Shown here: positions 63,580-64,000 of the stretch, piece after piece
How positions within the stretch are numbered: position 1 is the first letter of the stretch
Layout: each line of letters starts with the position of its first letter
DNA from: Apostichopus japonicus
Taxonomy: Eukaryota > Echinodermata > Holothuroidea > Aspidochirotida > Stichopodidae
NCBI RefSeq assembly: GCF_037975245.1
Contig: NC_092567.1
Location: 8,804,714 to 8,868,713, forward strand
Length of the DNA stretch: 64,000 nt
Direction: 5' to 3'
Program-made: the position numbers and the translations under genes
The notes under the pieces: model-generated
Database searches by the model: none
What the model saw: the letters and a program-made list of their open reading frames with translations, nothing else
What the model was told of the DNA's origin: nothing

Positions 63580-64000
63580 AGGAGGAACAATTTATCAAGG
63601 AACTAAAGGCAAAATATGAGATACTTTATCACTCCGTACAACCATTGCCTTACATCAGAGACAGAATGTACTGTGTTGATAAAGTATATGTTTATAGCGG
63701 CATTGAACGGTTAGTTCAACAAGCACATGGAAACAAAATGTGGAAACTTTTGGAGTCACATCATGAACTACTAAAGAAACCTGAGAATTGTGGTAGGCAA
63801 ATTATAGAGGGTGAGCCTGGATACGGAAAATCAACACTGACACTACAGCTTGCATACGATTGGTGCCAAAGAGTTCCAAAATCCCCTTTAAGTAACGTAT
63901 CGATACTTATTTACCTGCGGCTAAGACAACTGAGAGGGGTGAAGTCAATATACCAAGCAATACGGCGTTTTATATTACCCAGAGACTCAGATCTGAGTGA
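63580..64000 (+). CDS. NACHT-domain exon of an NLR-like gene (runs off the window)
   Basis: This exon has acceptor ttctggtttcctacag and an open frame to the end of the window: 139 complete codons after the split first codon. Residues 24-44 (YIRDRMYCVDKVYVYSGIERL) match the conserved lead-in to NACHT domains of invertebrate NLRs. Walker A is GEPGYGKST at residues 77-85 (63810-63836), with the invariant Lys and Ser/Thr intact, followed by LTLQLAYDWC. The next strand (VSILIYLRLRQLRG) corresponds to the NACHT strand after the P-loop. Walker B, the winged helix and any LRRs would lie beyond 64000. NACHT proteins are STAND-class NTPases that oligomerise on ligand sensing. The repertoire is greatly expanded in echinoderms, which supports an immune-receptor role by family. 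The unusual point here is the upstream transmembrane exon. Confidence 0.88.

Overview
This window looks like AT-rich, gene-poor animal DNA. Coding sequence is confined to short exons with GT/AG splice sites. There is no bacterial-style gene packing, and I saw no rRNA, tRNA or CRISPR. The last exon encodes the start of a NACHT NTPase of the kind greatly expanded in echinoderms. That exon, together with the many AGGTCA-type intronic repeats and non-autonomous DNA transposons, suggests a marine deuterostome, most likely an echinoderm such as a sea cucumber. This placement rests on protein-family recognition and is an inference.

Layout. 1-8.4 kb: probably the 3' end of a + strand gene (short exons at 3311-3346 and 7520-7569, possibly a 3' UTR exon at 8043), with three tandem CRE-like sites at 2982-3041. 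8.4-25 kb: a desert with one 34-bp tandem repeat. 25-36 kb: a TACTCG-rich element, two direct copies of a ~1.6-kb segment, and a cluster of hAT-type non-autonomous elements, one of which sits in copy B while copy A preserves the empty site. 37.7-42.6 kb: a large GGATA/GGATG satellite, capped at 42.6-44.6 kb by three hAT-type elements nested inside one another. 46.8-47.9 kb: a second GGATG array with the same left flank as the first. 48.8-51.8 kb: two copies of a CGAAGTTCG-ended element around a Mutator-like element with a 9-bp target duplication. 53.6-54.7 kb: a TGTATGTTAGCA minisatellite. 54.8-56 kb: AGGTCA-rich repeats. 56.1-57.9 kb: a minisatellite split by a 962-bp solo LTR.

60.1-64.0 kb holds the 5' or middle part of the most interesting gene. 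It has a transmembrane exon (60093-60188), a basic juxtamembrane exon ending at 61728, a 34-nt exon (62899-62932) and a NACHT exon (63580 onward) with Walker A GEPGYGKST. The last three join in frame. The transmembrane exon is also phase-compatible with the NACHT exon, so the locus could encode a membrane-anchored NLR-like receptor, a cytosolic form, or both. The gene continues beyond the window.
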